NCBI GenBank assembly: GCA_021234155.1
Contig: JAJEKV010000046.1
Span: 7,259,012-7,323,011 of the forward strand
Length of the DNA: 64,000 nucleotides
From: Isoetes taiwanensis
Taxonomy: Eukaryota; Streptophyta; Lycopodiopsida; Isoetales; Isoetaceae
Direction of reading: 5' to 3'
Shown: positions 45,178 through 57,610 of the stretch, piece after piece
Layout of the letters: each line of letters starts with the position of its first letter
Position numbering within the stretch: the stretch's first letter is position 1
Notes under the pieces: model-generated
The model's input: the letters and a program-made list of their open reading frames with translations, nothing else
The model's database searches: none
What the model was told of the DNA's origin: nothing
Translations under genes and position numbers: made by a program

Positions 45178-47640
45178 AATTGAATTGAATTGAATTGAAT
45201 TGATTTTTAACGTCTTCGAAGACCAATTGGTCTATGGGACACAATACAATGTGTAGCAATAAATGCCAAATAGTAGGTGCACGTAGCAGTACCAATGTTA
45301 CTACCAGGATTAAGAAATTCCCACCCTTTTGAGTTTTCGAGGGAAAGACTATAGTAAGAAAATATATACTACCATATAGTAATGTTTAAGATGAGACTGG
45401 GGCACGCTGTATCTTCAATAGATTTTCTCAATGGGCTAAAACATCAAGCAAGTAGGACCCCAAACGAGCTGGAAATGAAGTATTCAACAATATATGTAGA
45501 TGTAACTAATGAAGAGGACGATCAAAATATTTTTTTCTTATATGATGGTAAGCTGAACAAAACTGGAAAGTATGTGCCTCATCTTCCACTTCATTCGACT
45601 GACAACATACACACAATTGATTTCCCTAGATATAGCATCCCAACAGCTTGTCTCAATGCGCAAATGATGAGTTCCCTGTACGAATAGATGCTATTACTCT
45701 TCCTTTTTTATGTCCCATAGATGCCACTAAGTAAGCTTGTGGTCGTTGTGTAAGTGAAGAGTTGACCTGCTCCTTATAATGACTCGTTTTAGCTTTGCCT
45801 GTGATATCTGCATTCCATAGACTCTGACGAAAACAAGTATCAATATAGGCACAGAGTTGTCCCGGCTCTATTGGCATAGATACTAGGATATAATTCTGAT
45901 CCTGGAACCCCCATTTTGTAAGTCAATTAAAGCGATTCTCTTTCCAATAGAGCTTCAGTCTCTGGGGCCACAGAACTTTTTGTAGAGGCAAATTAGATAA
46001 GCATTCTACATCCACGTTACTGACTTTTTAAATATATAAGATATGTCGCTGCATGACTGCCCAGACCAAAGGAACAAAACCGATTTCCTGCAAGAGAATA
46101 GAATATGGCATTGTCGATTTGACTCCCAGAGTAGAAGATAAGAATGATTTTTGTACACATTCAAGATTCTCCGAAGTACTAGCACTGGTAACTTGACCCC
46201 AAACTTCCATACCATATAATAAGACGGGTTGAACCAACGAGCAAAACAAATGCGTCTTATGAGACCAATTATATAAATCAGCTTTAAAAAAGTTATTCAA
46301 CATATCATACAATGCCTTCCATCCAGCCGTAACTCTTTTCCGAATGCAACAATCCCAATTCATATTAGTAGTAAAGTCAATGCCCAAATACTTAGACTCA
46401 TGTACTGCTTCCACAGGTTGCCCTTGATAATGGAACATTGGTATGCCATTTTTGCGGGAGGATGAGATGATCAAAATCTTTGTCTTTTGTAAATTAACCT
46501 GCATACTAGTAATTTAACAAAATAGAGCAAGGGTATCAAGGTGTTGCATGCTAGCTGGCGTATAGGGTAGTAGATCCACATAATCAGCATATATCAATTG
46601 TTTTATTATGTTAGATGCTAAGCAATGCCCATCTCTGCCATGCAGATGAAGCCATCCTTCCAATTGATCCATATAAAGACCAAAGAGTGTAGGGGATAGC
46701 AGACAACCTTGTCTAACCCCAATATTACTGGTAATAGTTTCATTTGATGATGGTATTTTAACAAACACTGTGTCATACAATCTATATAGCATTGCGTAAC
46801 TCTAGAGGGACATTTAATTGTTCAAGGTGCTGCCATAGGTCCTCCTGTGGGATAGTGTCAAATGCTTTCTTGAAAGTGACAAAACAAAAATGTAAGTCCT
46901 GCTGCTGATTGCGACTATCTTCAATGAAGGCACATAATGTGAAGATATGGTCTATAGTTGAATGCAAAGGCCGAAATCCTGCTTGAATCAGGGCTCTAAT
47001 TCCCATAAATTCAGACCAAGTTGATAATTTTTTCTCCAATAACCTAGCTAAGAGTTTGGCAAAGAGAGGACAAACCATGATAGTGCGAAATTGTGGTCCA
47101 CTCCATTTCAACATTTCTGCCTGCAATCCTTGCAAATCCGCTGCTTTATTATTAGCCACATCTTCCGTAATCAATTGTAAGAAAGGTCCGGCTTGCAAAG
47201 GGACATTTAAGTGTGCCCCACTCTGATCATATAGCTGAGTCAAATATTGGGTCCATGCTTCTACAGAAATATGTCATGCATCTGGCAATGGTTTATGGAG
47301 TACTTTACTCCAAAATGCTTTAGGATTTTCATGAAGAAGAGAAAACATATGTTGCTGATGTTGTGCTATATCGGAGGCTTTCTTATCTTTAAGAAAAGCT
47401 CATAGTTTTTTATTGCTTATAAGAGTCCACCAATTGTAAATGCTTTTTAAGCATTTTACATTCATTATCAAACCATGCATTATGTGGAAAGGTACCATTA
47501 GGAGTCCGCGTAGAAACTGTACCTATTCCAAAACATCTGTTAGAAGCTTTAAGTAATGCAGCTACTAACCTTTCATTTTAAAGATCCAAAATAGGAAGGT
47601 CCATAATTCCATGCAATTCATAGATGTTCTTTTGATGTTG
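45178..47640 (-). mobile_element. LINE copy B, 5'-truncated, degraded
   Basis: Minus strand. Linker (PHNAWFDNECKMLKK), RT fragments 47243-46782 (LQGLQAEMLKWSGPQ, then FAKLLARLLEKKLSTW; IQAGFRPLHSTIDHIFTL; CFVTFKKAFDTIPQEDLW), 46792-46514 (GVRQGCLLSPTLFGLYMDQL, QLIYADYVDLL), thumb 46504-46028 and C-terminus 45877-45653, then the cysteine motif CVCCQS...VEDEAH. About 45 residues of the RT fingers are deleted at MLKWSGPQ. The YADD box reads YADY, so the second catalytic Asp is lost. The 3' UTR ends with palindrome AGACC-AATT-GGTCT (45233-45220), GACGTTAAAAATC and an (AATTC)n tail at 45203-45178. Confidence 0.85.
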
Positions 47641-48061
47641 TTTGTTTTTTCTCATTGTAAAACTTTTTGAAATCTAAACACAAAATTTTCTACTTGCATT
47701 GTCCAGATTTTTTACCCTATATTCTTATTAACCTTTAACCATTATTATTTGACTTTCTGGATAAAACTTAAATACCAAATAAGTTTAGATAACTTACGAG
47801 ATTGAAAATATACCACATGTTAGCACCATATTCAATATGGAAGCAGAATGGAGCCTAGGTGTATTTAAGTAAAGCGTAGAGGCTAGATTCACCTCTTAGC
47901 ATATCCCTTGGCATGCCATGTTATGAGGCTTACAAAGTAGCAATGGGATGACACAACTAGCCCAAAACTTGGCACTTGAAGGTTCTTTCTTATCTGGTTG
48001 GGAAATTGTAGTCCCTATTAGACGTGGAGAATGGACACCCTCAGCTTCATCCTCGAGGAGG
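47641..48061. promoter_or_regulatory. probable promoter and 5' flank of the S1-domain gene
   Basis: Between the truncated LINE B and the start ATG at 48062. It has no gene of its own. No unambiguous TATA box or transcription start can be fixed by eye. Confidence 0.3.
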
Positions 48062-51000
48062 ATGGTTCTCCGACTACTCCCACCATCTTCTCTTTGCCGT
48101 TGTATTTCTCCACCTTCTCTTTGCTTCCCCCACAACCCGTTACTCTCCGCTCTACACACTTCATCGCCATGGGCCAGTTTTTCGACTATGCTGATTGTTC
48201 GAGCTTCTGTTGGCGCAGATCAGAAGTTAGAGATGGAACTCTTGGCAACGAAGAAAGATACAAAGAATTTGAAGGTAATGACCATGTTTCAACTTTACCA
48301 GTAACGAATGCTGCAGGCTGAATGAACAATTCATTTGACTTTGGCAATGTCTCAACAAGGACAACTCATTTCATATTCTTATGCAAATGAAGTTGTTCGC
48401 TTTAATATCCTGTTTGTGCATACTTCTTGATAATGGGCTGGCGGAAGGTATAATTTGAACCCTGGAGTGTAATGTCAGTAGTTAAACCCATTCCCCCATA
48501 GTCTGCGGTGTATTCAAGTTACAGAGAACAGTTTTTACGGGACTAAGAAAACTAAGGTCTCTGCCTGGGTCATCTATTAAGTACCCATGATTCCAAGCAG
48601 GTGAAGTACAGGGGAGCAGAACGTTGCTACCTGTATTGTTCTCACGTATTGGCATATGATAGCAGATAGACATCCTAAGCAGGCATTGGAGCTCGTAGCT
48701 TTTGCTGACGTGACCTCTCAAACTTGTCTTAGTGTCCATAGGTCCTGATAAAAATTCTGGTTTCAACAATGTGCGGAATAAACTATAATATTTTCAAGAA
48801 TTTGGAAGGTTTCAAGACATCATATATGACGTTGTCAAGTCCTTGCATAGTGAAGCAGCTTGATATTCTGAGGCAGATTTTGATAGCTCTCGGACATTTT
48901 CATGAGTTTGGGAACAGAGAGTATCAGGGAGCACTAAAATTTTATGTTGTTACCGAACTAGTGACCTCTATATGATTCTAGGCTCAGAAATGACCTTCTG
49001 TTCTAGCTGCTGAGGGAGTTAGTTAAGTTCAAGTGTTTGGAAAGCTAAATAGACATAATTTGGGCCTAAAGAAGGGGGAATGCCTCAGCAGGGGGCTGCT
49101 GAAATCTTCTTTCCATAGGGATATACTTGCAGGGCAAATCTGTAACATAATATTTGCAATCAGAGTGGAGAATCTATAATTTTTAGCGACAAGGCTTGGT
49201 AGACTTGTCCTATAAGGAATCTGCATTCCTCTTCATTAGTTGCTTGTGTCTTGTCTCAATTTAGTGTGTTGGCTTGTCTGGAAGTAGCATTACACTCAAG
49301 AAGGATCTGTAGTTTTGTTGCTACATGCCACCATCGCTGAAATTTTAGCTATCATAGAGAATATTTTTTGTCTACTGCATTAGGGTTCATGCGTTTACTA
49401 TTTTGATCAAATCTTCCTGCGAATATAAAATCTACAATTAACTCCTTTTATTACATGACCAAGCCTTTTCATGACATGTGTTTTGTGTTTGTGAATATTA
49501 TAGAAATCTGCAGAATGGGAAAAGGCAAAGAAACTCAAAGATCTTGGGAAAATAACTGAATGCAGAGTGGAAGCATGCAACAATGGAGGCGTAGTGGTGC
49601 GCTTCTTGTCATTAAGAGGTTTTTTGCCATTCTCCCAAATGTCAACAACTCGATCTGCTGGTAAGGAAACACCTATATGCTGGGAAAGTGGCAAGGCCAA
49701 TTGAATTCCATATTTCTCGATCTTAATGGATCCATATTTCAGATGAAAATAAGACACTCGCTGACTATGGGAAAGACATGATTGGAAAACTTATCTCTGT
49801 CAAGGTATTCACTTGGTTGAAGGTTAATTTAACATTTCCAATGTTAATGCATTTCGTGTTTTAGCATTTGTTTCCCTATTCAATTTGGGATGCAGGCAAC
49901 CTTGAGCTTGATATAGTGATTGTGGATCCAGACAGCTTCGTTGTGTAGTGCTTCACTACTATCAAGCTTTTCTTTAGAAGCTGCTGCTTTCCGCTGATAT
50001 GCATTTCCCAGTTTTCAAGCTTGTTTCCAATAAAAGATTAGGCTAGATACTGCAATTATGGAATAATGCCATGCAGTCATGATTGGTTGCAGCATGCATC
50101 CCATTATGCCAAAGGTTTACCCTGCGTTTCTGATAGATTTCATAAAGGATGCTTGGCAATAATGGTTGGTTAATTTGTTTGATGTCGCCAATCACATCTT
50201 GTTTGTGTTTTTCGCATTATATATATACACTACTACTTGCCAGTGGAGCAGAAAAACTGGCACATGCATATAGAGCAGTAGACAGAATGTAATGTTCTTT
50301 TGGGGGGGAAGGGAGAGGAGAGGACCTAAACCTTATACTATAAGGATAAGGATAACAGATATTTCGAAGTGCTGACTCGTTTTTTTGTCAAATTGTGTTG
50401 ATTTTTGCAGGTTATTGAAGTCAATGAACAAGAAAAAAAATTGATTGTGTCTGAGAGACAGGCCTCTTGGGAACAAATTTTCCGTAAGATAAGAGTGGGC
50501 GAGATATATGATGGAAAAGTGAATACAGTGACAGACTTTGGAGCATTTGTGACTTTGCAAGTCCCTGATGGTAGGTCCAATTCTGTGATGATACTTACAG
50601 ACATCTTTGGAAGGAAAACTATGTTTGTCTCTTGCTAAGTTATAATGTGCCGGTTTTCTATCAGGGTCTGTTCAATTGAGTGGGCTGGTTCACGTGTCTG
50701 AGGTCTCATGGGATCCTGTGTCTGCGCCAAGAGACGTTTTAAAAGTTGGGCAAGATGTGAAAGTAAAAGTAATTCAAGTTGATTAGTAAGTTCTGGTAAT
50801 TAAATTGCTTTGCAAGGTGAAATATTTAGAGTAATTTTATTACGAGGACGATGTTTTAAGAGATATGCTCGGTGTTACTAAACTAATGTTTTTAGAGATA
50901 TGCTCGGTGTTTACTAAACTAACACATGAGAAATTGTTTTACCTTCATCAGTGAAAAGCTGAGACTAGGTCTGTCTATCAAGCAATTACAAGTTGATCCG

Positions 51001-51706
51001 TTACTAGAAACTTTAGACACATTGATGCCCGTTGATTCTCAAGTAAGCTTTGATGGTATTCTATAAACATCTTTTATTTGTCATTTTGTGATTAAAATGT
51101 AATATTTTATGCTGTTCAGGATGAGGTCCAGGATGGAGCTTCAGACCCTGATGACACCGCTCTTGGAGCTCCTCTACCTGGTCTAGATCAAATTTGTGAG
51201 GAACTTCTCAAAGAGAAAGGGTAACTTATGTACAATGGTTGACAAACTCAGTCAGAAAAGTAGCGTATTAACTGTTTAAGAAATGCTTTCTATAGGATTA
51301 TTGGGCTTAATGCTGGCAGACAAGCAATTGAAAAGCGAGTAGTATCGCAAGACCTGGAGATCTGGCTTTCAAATGTAAATTTCTTACAGGATTGTTATTA
51401 CAAATAGTTTTAGTTTTTCAAACTGTTAGCGTCCGCTGTACCTGATGCACTTAGCATGTGCTTGATTGCTGCAGACCCCAGTCGTGGATGGCCATTTTAC
51501 TCTCTTAGCAAGGGCAGGTAGACTGGTAGGTTGCATCTGGCACTGTGTTAATGCCAAATAAAATTTGCTGATAGGTAATCTACTTTCATGTCTGCATGAT
51601 CTTAACGTTTTGAATAATGCAGGTACAAGAGGTGCATGTGACGACCACCCTAGATAGAGAGGCAATGAAAGCCGCGGTCCAGAAGGTTACATCCAGAGTT
51701 CCATAG
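48062..51706 (+). CDS. chloroplast S1-domain RNA-binding protein (SRRP1/RLSB-like)
   Basis: Ten exons with GT/AG borders join into an unbroken 372-codon frame: 48062-48274, 49504-49660, 49743-49804, 50411-50570, 50665-50785, 50952-51042, 51120-51220, 51296-51374, 51475-51525 and 51623-51706 (TAG). Residues 1-~50 are Ser/Pro/Leu-rich with few acids, ending near IVRAS, a typical chloroplast transit peptide. The first S1 domain (KITECRVEACNNGGVVVRFL, GFLPFSQMS) and second S1 domain (GEIYDGKVNTVTDFGAFVTL, LSGLVHVSEVSWDP) follow, then LRLGLSIKQLQVDPLLETLD and a C-terminal region (EKRVVSQDLEIWLSN, LLARAGR, VQEVHVTTTLDRE) shared with plant SRRP1/RLSB-type proteins that bind chloroplast RNA. It is the only clearly intact host gene here. 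The first-exon choice rests on phase 0 joining and transit-peptide character. Confidence 0.85.
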
Positions 51707-51784
51707 TGTAGTCCTTTCATAATAAGGCTGCATAACAGTGTATTTAAGTACATGAAAGTGTAAAGGTCTTTTTTCAGGAATTGC

Positions 51785-51790
51785 AATAAA
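51785..51790 (+). terminator. candidate polyadenylation signal AATAAA
   Basis: AATAAA 79 bases after the stop codon of the S1-domain gene, in a suitable AT-rich 3' flank. Confidence 0.5.
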
Positions 51791-53937
51791 AATAGCAGAT
51801 TGTATATAACGCATGCCTTACAAGTAGATATCAATTCTGTCTTGACAAAACTTTTGCTCTAGAAGATTACTAGAGCTGCGGTCATATGAGTAGGATGATA
51901 GATTTTGGCACTTCTGTAGCGAAGACTGGAGCTTTACACAATAAACTATACATATACTATATGTATTCTGTTGTTAAACAACTTACCGCTATTCTTGATA
52001 CTTAAAAGATCTTTTGTAACTTGAGGCTTATCATTCATTGAGGTTCATCAGTCAACGTCGCTATTTCCAGCAGCATATGAAAATGGTGCAAAGGGAAGGT
52101 TCACCTTCTCTTCCTTGTCCTTCAAGCGGTTTTGGGCGTGGGTTTTTTTGTTCTGTCTGCGCTGGAAATACAACAAGGTTTAAGGGAAATGGTTAAAATT
52201 GAGTTGTTTTTCGGGGTTGCTCAAAGTAGAGTATGTGACAGCTGAGATTGAAATTTGTTCAGCATTATGTGGTGTGAACAATGTCGGATTTGAGTCGTTA
52301 GGTCTGGTGATTTTCGATCAAATTATATTCGCCCGATTTGGGTTAGACTCTCAAGGATTGGGCCCGTTTTCTTCTATGGAAACCTCCCCAGCTTTCTGCC
52401 AAAGCCTGAAGAGGTTTCCAATCTTGCTAACCTGGGGAGGTTTCTATAAGATTCTAAAAATATATTAATTTTTATATTTATGACAGTAGCTATTCATAAT
52501 GAACCAGACGTCCAAATTTAATCCTTTCTTTTCGTATGCCTTTGCTATTTCAGTTTTGCATTGCCTTTTTCAGCCAGACATGCACATTCTTGAAGCAGAT
52601 TCTTGGAGCGGCGTCCCCCGTTGACGATTTGCGAGAGCTGTTTGTCTTTGGCAATATTTGATCACAGTTTGTAGGCGGATTTGAGTTCTTTGATCGTGTG
52701 CCCAACGAGCCCTTGATAATCGGCCGATTTTGATGTCGGCTTTTCATGGAAAGGTGACTGTTGATTAGATTTGAGCTGCCAAAATAAACATGACTGTCGG
52801 CGTTGTTGATACTCGGCATGGAAATGTATTAGCAAGGCCAAAGATTTGTTCGGAGATCTGCAAACTCAGGGTTTTGTATAAACGATCTACCCAGAAGCTT
52901 TGTTCTGTCTTAAGATTCGCTTCTGTTGCTTCTGCCCAGATTCTGCCCGATTCTGCTTCTGGATTCTGCCCGGATTCTGTTTCTGCCAAATAGCCCACCC
53001 TTTAGGACAATCCGTGATGTGACTTTCCAGATTTTTATTAGATTTGCTCTGGTCCCTTTTGGTCCGGACATGGATGTCGCTCCATTTAATTTTTTCGATA
53101 TAGAGGAACAAAGTTCAATCTGTTTCTGGATTCTGCTTTGTTCTCAGCTTCATTCTGTTGCCCACTACCGCCCATTCTGTTGCATACATAACTTTCCTAG
53201 GGCAGATTCTGTTTCTGGATTCTATTGCATACATAGCTTTGTTCTCAGCTTTTTGGGTTCATAGCTTGTTGAAGAAGGTTTTGCCATGGACGTGGCAGCA
53301 GATCAGATTGGAGGGAACGATGGGAGGGTGGGTCAAGAACCAGAGGCTGATCTGAACTAAAACGAAGGTGCTTGCCTAAGAATCCCCATTTTATTTTGTT
53401 TATTTTTCTTAAGACTCTCCAGAGCTCTTCACTGCCTTGATTCTCTTAAGCTGCTCTTAAATTACTTGCTGGCTCAGCTGGATTCGATCATACTGGATCC
53501 TCAATTCATACTGGATTCGTCTTCGTCTTGTGGATTTTTGTTGTAGTTTGGATGGATTTGATATGGAAATACTTGGAAACACTAATTTGTAAAAAGGAAT
53601 TTATCATTTCAAGAAACTTTCCCACTTGAAAATGCTGGTGTGTGTGTTCTATAAACAGGGATTTGTTTTTTTGAGAAACCTTCCAAAATTTGTTATACAG
53701 AGGAATCACCTACTCTTGTTTTTTGAGAAACCTTTCCAAAGTTGTAATACAAAGGAATTATCCATTCTTGTAAATTTTGTGAATAGTTATATTGGGCTAC
53801 AGTGTTTTTCTCAATCCCTAATGAATAGTGTTTATTCTCAATCCGAAATGAATAGTGCTTTCCACAAGTTCCAATAACTGTAAATGAATATTGTTTTCCC
53901 TGATTTTGTTCCAATGAGTATTGTCTTTCTTTCTCTT
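51791..53937. other. no gene; hairpin and degenerate TTCTG-rich repeats
   Basis: GAAACCTCCCCAG (52379-52391) pairs exactly with 52431-52443. 52900-53240 has many ATTCTG(C/T)(C/T)-type phrases (GATTCTGCCCGGATTCTG, GTTTCTGGATTCTGC). 53630-53760 repeats GAGAAACCTT(T)CCAAA(A/G)TT. Open frames here come from the repeats. Confidence 0.55.
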
Positions 53938-55275
53938 ACACAGGCAGGTTTCCAGCCCAGGCATTCCACCATTGATCATATCTTCATTCTGCGCACATTG
54001 ATTGAGGATAGCAGGAATCGCCGGCAAAACCTGTACTGTTGTTTCATGGATTTTGCAAAAGCTTTTGACACAGTACCCCGCGACAGGCTATGGGATAGAC
54101 TGCGGCAGCTGGGGACCCCCTTTGACTTGCAGAGGCATGCTCAGGCCGTATCATATCATCAGGACAGCCGGTAATCAGTAGTATTGGAGTGCGTCAGGGT
54201 TGCCCCCTCTCCACCACACTCTTTGGCCTATACATTGACCAACTGGAAGATTGGCTCTCTGAGCATGGAGGTGCGGGCGCCCATCTCATGCATCACACAA
54301 TCTAGCAACTCATATATGCTGACGATGTCAACCTCCTGGCCTATACTCCAGAATATATGCAACGTCACCTGGATGCTCTTGACACTTTTTGTCGATTCAC
54401 TGGCATGCGAGTTAACTTGGCCAAAATTAGGGTGTTGCTAGTTTCATCATCCCGCCAGCCAAGGCTTCCCTCATTCACTTACCAGGGACAAGATGTAGAG
54501 ATGGCTCCGACCTACAAGTACTTGGGGATAGAGTTCTCAACTACCACCAATTGGGACGCTGCCATCATGTTGCGGGTCACGGCGGGTTGGAAAGCACTAC
54601 GTACATGTGAGGACAAAGAAAGATCACAAGGCACTTAAGCTGTACCTAGATGCTACTTTCCTTCGCAAGCTCTGGGATGTAGATGCTCTGACGCACGTTA
54701 AGCTGGCACACTATCAGCAGCAAGTCAATCTTAGGCTCACGAGAGGTCCACACCAGTACTTGTACACCTAGCTGCCCATGAAGAAGCGCAGACTTATAGC
54801 TTCCATTCGCACGGGTGCACATCGCCTCCGCATTGAAACAGGACGTTGGGTTCGCGAAGCGCGAGAGCAAAGGCTTTGCCAGTGTTGCCACTAGGGCGCC
54901 ATTGAGGATGAATGTCATGCCCTCCAGATCTGCCCAGCGTTTGCCCATATCCGAGAGCGATATGTTCGATTACTAGTGCCTGGCCAGCCGTTGCGTCAGT
55001 TATTGACTACGGCGTCAGTGGGTTTGTTGGGGTCATACCTCCAGGAGGTTATGGATGCACGGACTCAGTTGTGTCCTCCGGGACGGTATTGAACTATCCT
55101 ATACAATTGTACAACGTGCCAGCATATTTATTACTACTAAGGTTTTTCCCTCGAAAACCCTTCGGGGCGAGGGTTTTTTAATCCTGTCAGTAATACGCTT
55201 GCTGCTCTGTTTTTTGTTTGGGTCCCTTAGGCCAATCGGTCTCCTTGGACGCTAAAAAATCTATTCTATTCTCTT
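53938..55275 (+). mobile_element. LINE copy C, 5'-truncated with complete 3' end
   Basis: It begins inside the RT at AGFQPRHSTIDHIFILR and continues CCFMDFAKAFDTVPRDRLWD, GVRQGCPLS in another frame, SYMLTMSTSW/YADDVNLL-type sequence across frameshifts near 54170 and 54320, then the thumb YKYLGIEFSTTTNWDAAI, HYQQQVNLRLTRGPHQYL and the motif CQCC...IEDECHALQICPAF. The 3' UTR holds TTTTTCCCTCGAAAACCC, a TTCGGGG core and CGAGGGTTTTTT, then the hairpin AGGCC-AATC-GGTCT (55229-55242), GGACGCTAAAAAA and a TCTAT tail. The abrupt 5' start in mid-domain is typical LINE truncation. Confidence 0.85.
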
Positions 55276-55560
55276 TTTGTATTTTTGTCGAAACAAAAAG
55301 TACTAGTTTATCCTGAACTCATGAATGAAAATTGATGCTTGAAGATTTTCTATTCTCATTATATGTTTCATTAAGTTTAATCTATCTTTATCATGATAGT
55401 TCTAAAATCATAGTTGCAAATTAGTAAATTAGGAATTCCATCCCCTTAATCCATTTTATGTATATGACCTATGATTTTGTGTTTAATTATGTTACTTCAT
55501 TTAATATTCGCTAACTTTTTACAATATTAATGCTTCTTCTTCTTATGTCTTACCTTAGTT

Positions 55561-56723
55561 ATGGATAGGGAGGACGTGCCTCGAGAGGCCGAGGGCATCA
55601 TGCCACCACAACCACACGCACCACAGATTAGGACCTTTGCACCTGACGGGTAACTGTCGTATTAGAGTTCGTCATGCATATATTTTTTAGCATATAATGT
55701 TAGGTACATACACTTAGGTCTCAGGTTTATTAATTTAGGGATGTGTTCCATGGATGTTGGAGGATCAGACGGTTGTTGAAAACCATCCCTGGGTTGCCAA
55801 CAAGATCAGAGGATAGGTGGTTTTGTATTTACGACGGTTGTTCACACACCCTCAGTTGTGAGAGGGTTATATGGGTTTGTTGTTGAATGGTGCACAGAAG
55901 CACCAGAAGAACAAGCATCCTGAGGTTCCTTGGGTTGCTCGTCGGCCAGGTGCATGCATGACACGACCACTTGATCATGAGAATGAGGCTGCACAGGAGA
56001 GGGAGAGGGAGAGGGAGAGGGAGAGGCGCCGAGCTCGCGGACAGGCGAGATGCGCTAGGCTAGAGTATCTTGTCTGCCAGCAGGATAGTCATTACAGGGC
56101 GAAGCTGCAGAGACAGGTTGTGGCCGAGTGGAAGAGGAACATTAGGGTGTACTCTCCTTAGGAATTAGCTCAGAGATACCCACAAGGGGGCCCACAGTGA
56201 ATAGCAGACCGTATTCAGGCTCTAGTGCAGATATGAGACGAAGAGGCAGAGGCTCATTTTCGTGAGACCCAGGGTAGACTCTTGGCCCAGCGAGGAGGGA
56301 GACGCTCCACATGAGAGACATGCATGGCAGGTTGAGGATGTACACGGGAGAGATGGAGTAGTAGTTGGAGCACCAGCCAGTGCCTCAGGTGAGCTTGGTG
56401 GGATTGATTTGGGAGCCGCAATGGATCTTGCGTCACATATAGGGATAGGGCTTGAGACACGTCCCTTTGCTTCCTGCACCTCCACTGTCCCAACCAGTTA
56501 TGTAGACCTCCACATCGGGACGCTGCCCATTGAGGTCGAGGGCCCTTCATTACCCACTTCCCGTATTCCCATTCTACCATTCACGCTTCGTACCACCTCC
56601 CTCCCTGACTTTCCTCCTAGACCACCTTCCCATGCCACGTCTTCACATGTCCCTCCACCTTCTATGGCCCCAGTTATGCGCCACTGGACCTCAGTTAGAT
56701 TTGTTGTGTCACAATTTGAGTGA
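55561..56723 (+). other. coding-like region of unknown function
   Basis: ATG 55561 opens a 30-codon exon-like frame (MDREDVPREAEGIMPPQPHA) ending at GT (GGTAACT). From about 55740 a second stretch reads CVPWMLEDQTVVENHPWVAN with stops, then 55871-56161 is open (GLLLNGAQKHQKNKHPEVPW, an ERERERER run from a GAGAGG hexamer repeat, then RLEYLVCQQDSHYRAKLQRQ). A 153-codon frame 56262-56723 follows. The GC content is raised and the pieces look like one decayed gene or transposon ORF, but I do not recognise it. Confidence 0.35.
55997..56026 (+). repeat. GAGAGG hexanucleotide repeat, five units
   Basis: Five consecutive GAGAGG units within an open frame, coding alternating Glu-Arg. Confidence 0.9.
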
Positions 56724-57610
56724 GAGAACATCCGAGTATGCTTTTGCCATTTGCCATCCCAATGTCTCCCAAGCACCCAATTCTTTCTTAGGTAACTATG
56801 TACAAGTGCAGTGTTCACTTAAATCCACTCAACAAGATCCAACAACATTTAGAGACCTTTGGATCGTACCTCGTCACGCCCTCATTATCTTTGTAAAGCT
56901 CCATAATTCGTGCAAGCAACCAAGATATTCTCACCTAGAAGAGCAAGTCATCATTGCGGAGAGGCGAGAAAAGATGTCCATTTTACCCCCTGTACCTGGG
57001 ACCTGAATAAGAAAAAGTACCTCAACGCTTTACAAGATTGTACATCAAAGTCAAGAATTACCTTTGGTAGCAGGTACTTCAGCTATGCTCTCTTTGAGTG
57101 GAACCAGCATGTTAGAACATGTCATGCAACCTGCAAAAGTAATGTTTTCACACAATATAACAGGTTCACAATTAAAAAACCTGCGCCTCCCCTAGCCAAC
57201 AGTGAGGATCTACTGCAATGACCCCATCAAGTGCCGCTCGATTATGCATTGTCATGGTCTATCATAATAGCCCTAGGTCGAACATTGCCCATATGAGCGA
57301 AAACTGCACGCAAGGCTACACCCAAGGCCATTCTTTCATGATGCTCACCAGGTATAGTGGTGCACATCATGTAGAAAATGGACACACCAATGCCATTGCG
57401 ATTAGGGACATGTGCACCATATAGTGAGCAACCATACATATTTGTTCTGAATGTTGAATCCATAGTCCAACCTCCCGTTCGGACTATATTTCATCACTTG
57501 CCGCAATGCTGGGTCCTTGTGGGTGGGTGCATAAGATCGATGGTAAATGACCTTACCAGACCTCATTCAAGTATCCATACCATACTCGACGGCATCCCAT
57601 TCTAAAACCA
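56690..57610 (-). pseudogene. Mutator/SWIM-like transposase fragment 1
   Basis: The minus-strand frame 57463-57242 reads MDSTFRTNMYGCSLYGAHVP, NRNGIGVSIFYMMCTTIPGE, then MALGVALRAVFAHMGNVRPR and AIMIDHD. This layout (D-S-T-x-x-T-N-x-Y-G, G-x-G-x-P/S-x-x-Y, P-R-A-I-x-x-D) is that of the catalytic core of MULE-type DDE transposases with SWIM zinc fingers; the two Asp are candidate catalytic residues. After stops and frameshifts, 56818-56690 reads YLRKNWVLGRHWDGKW and SNCDTTNLTEVQWRI, matching the later W-x-x-x-W...TNN-x-x-E-x-x-W part. The piece is too broken to be active. Confidence 0.55.

Noticed and set aside
52379-52443. 13-bp perfect inverted repeat as a transposon end
   Set aside because: Short arms with a 39-base spacer and no target duplication; recorded only as a hairpin in the intergenic entry.
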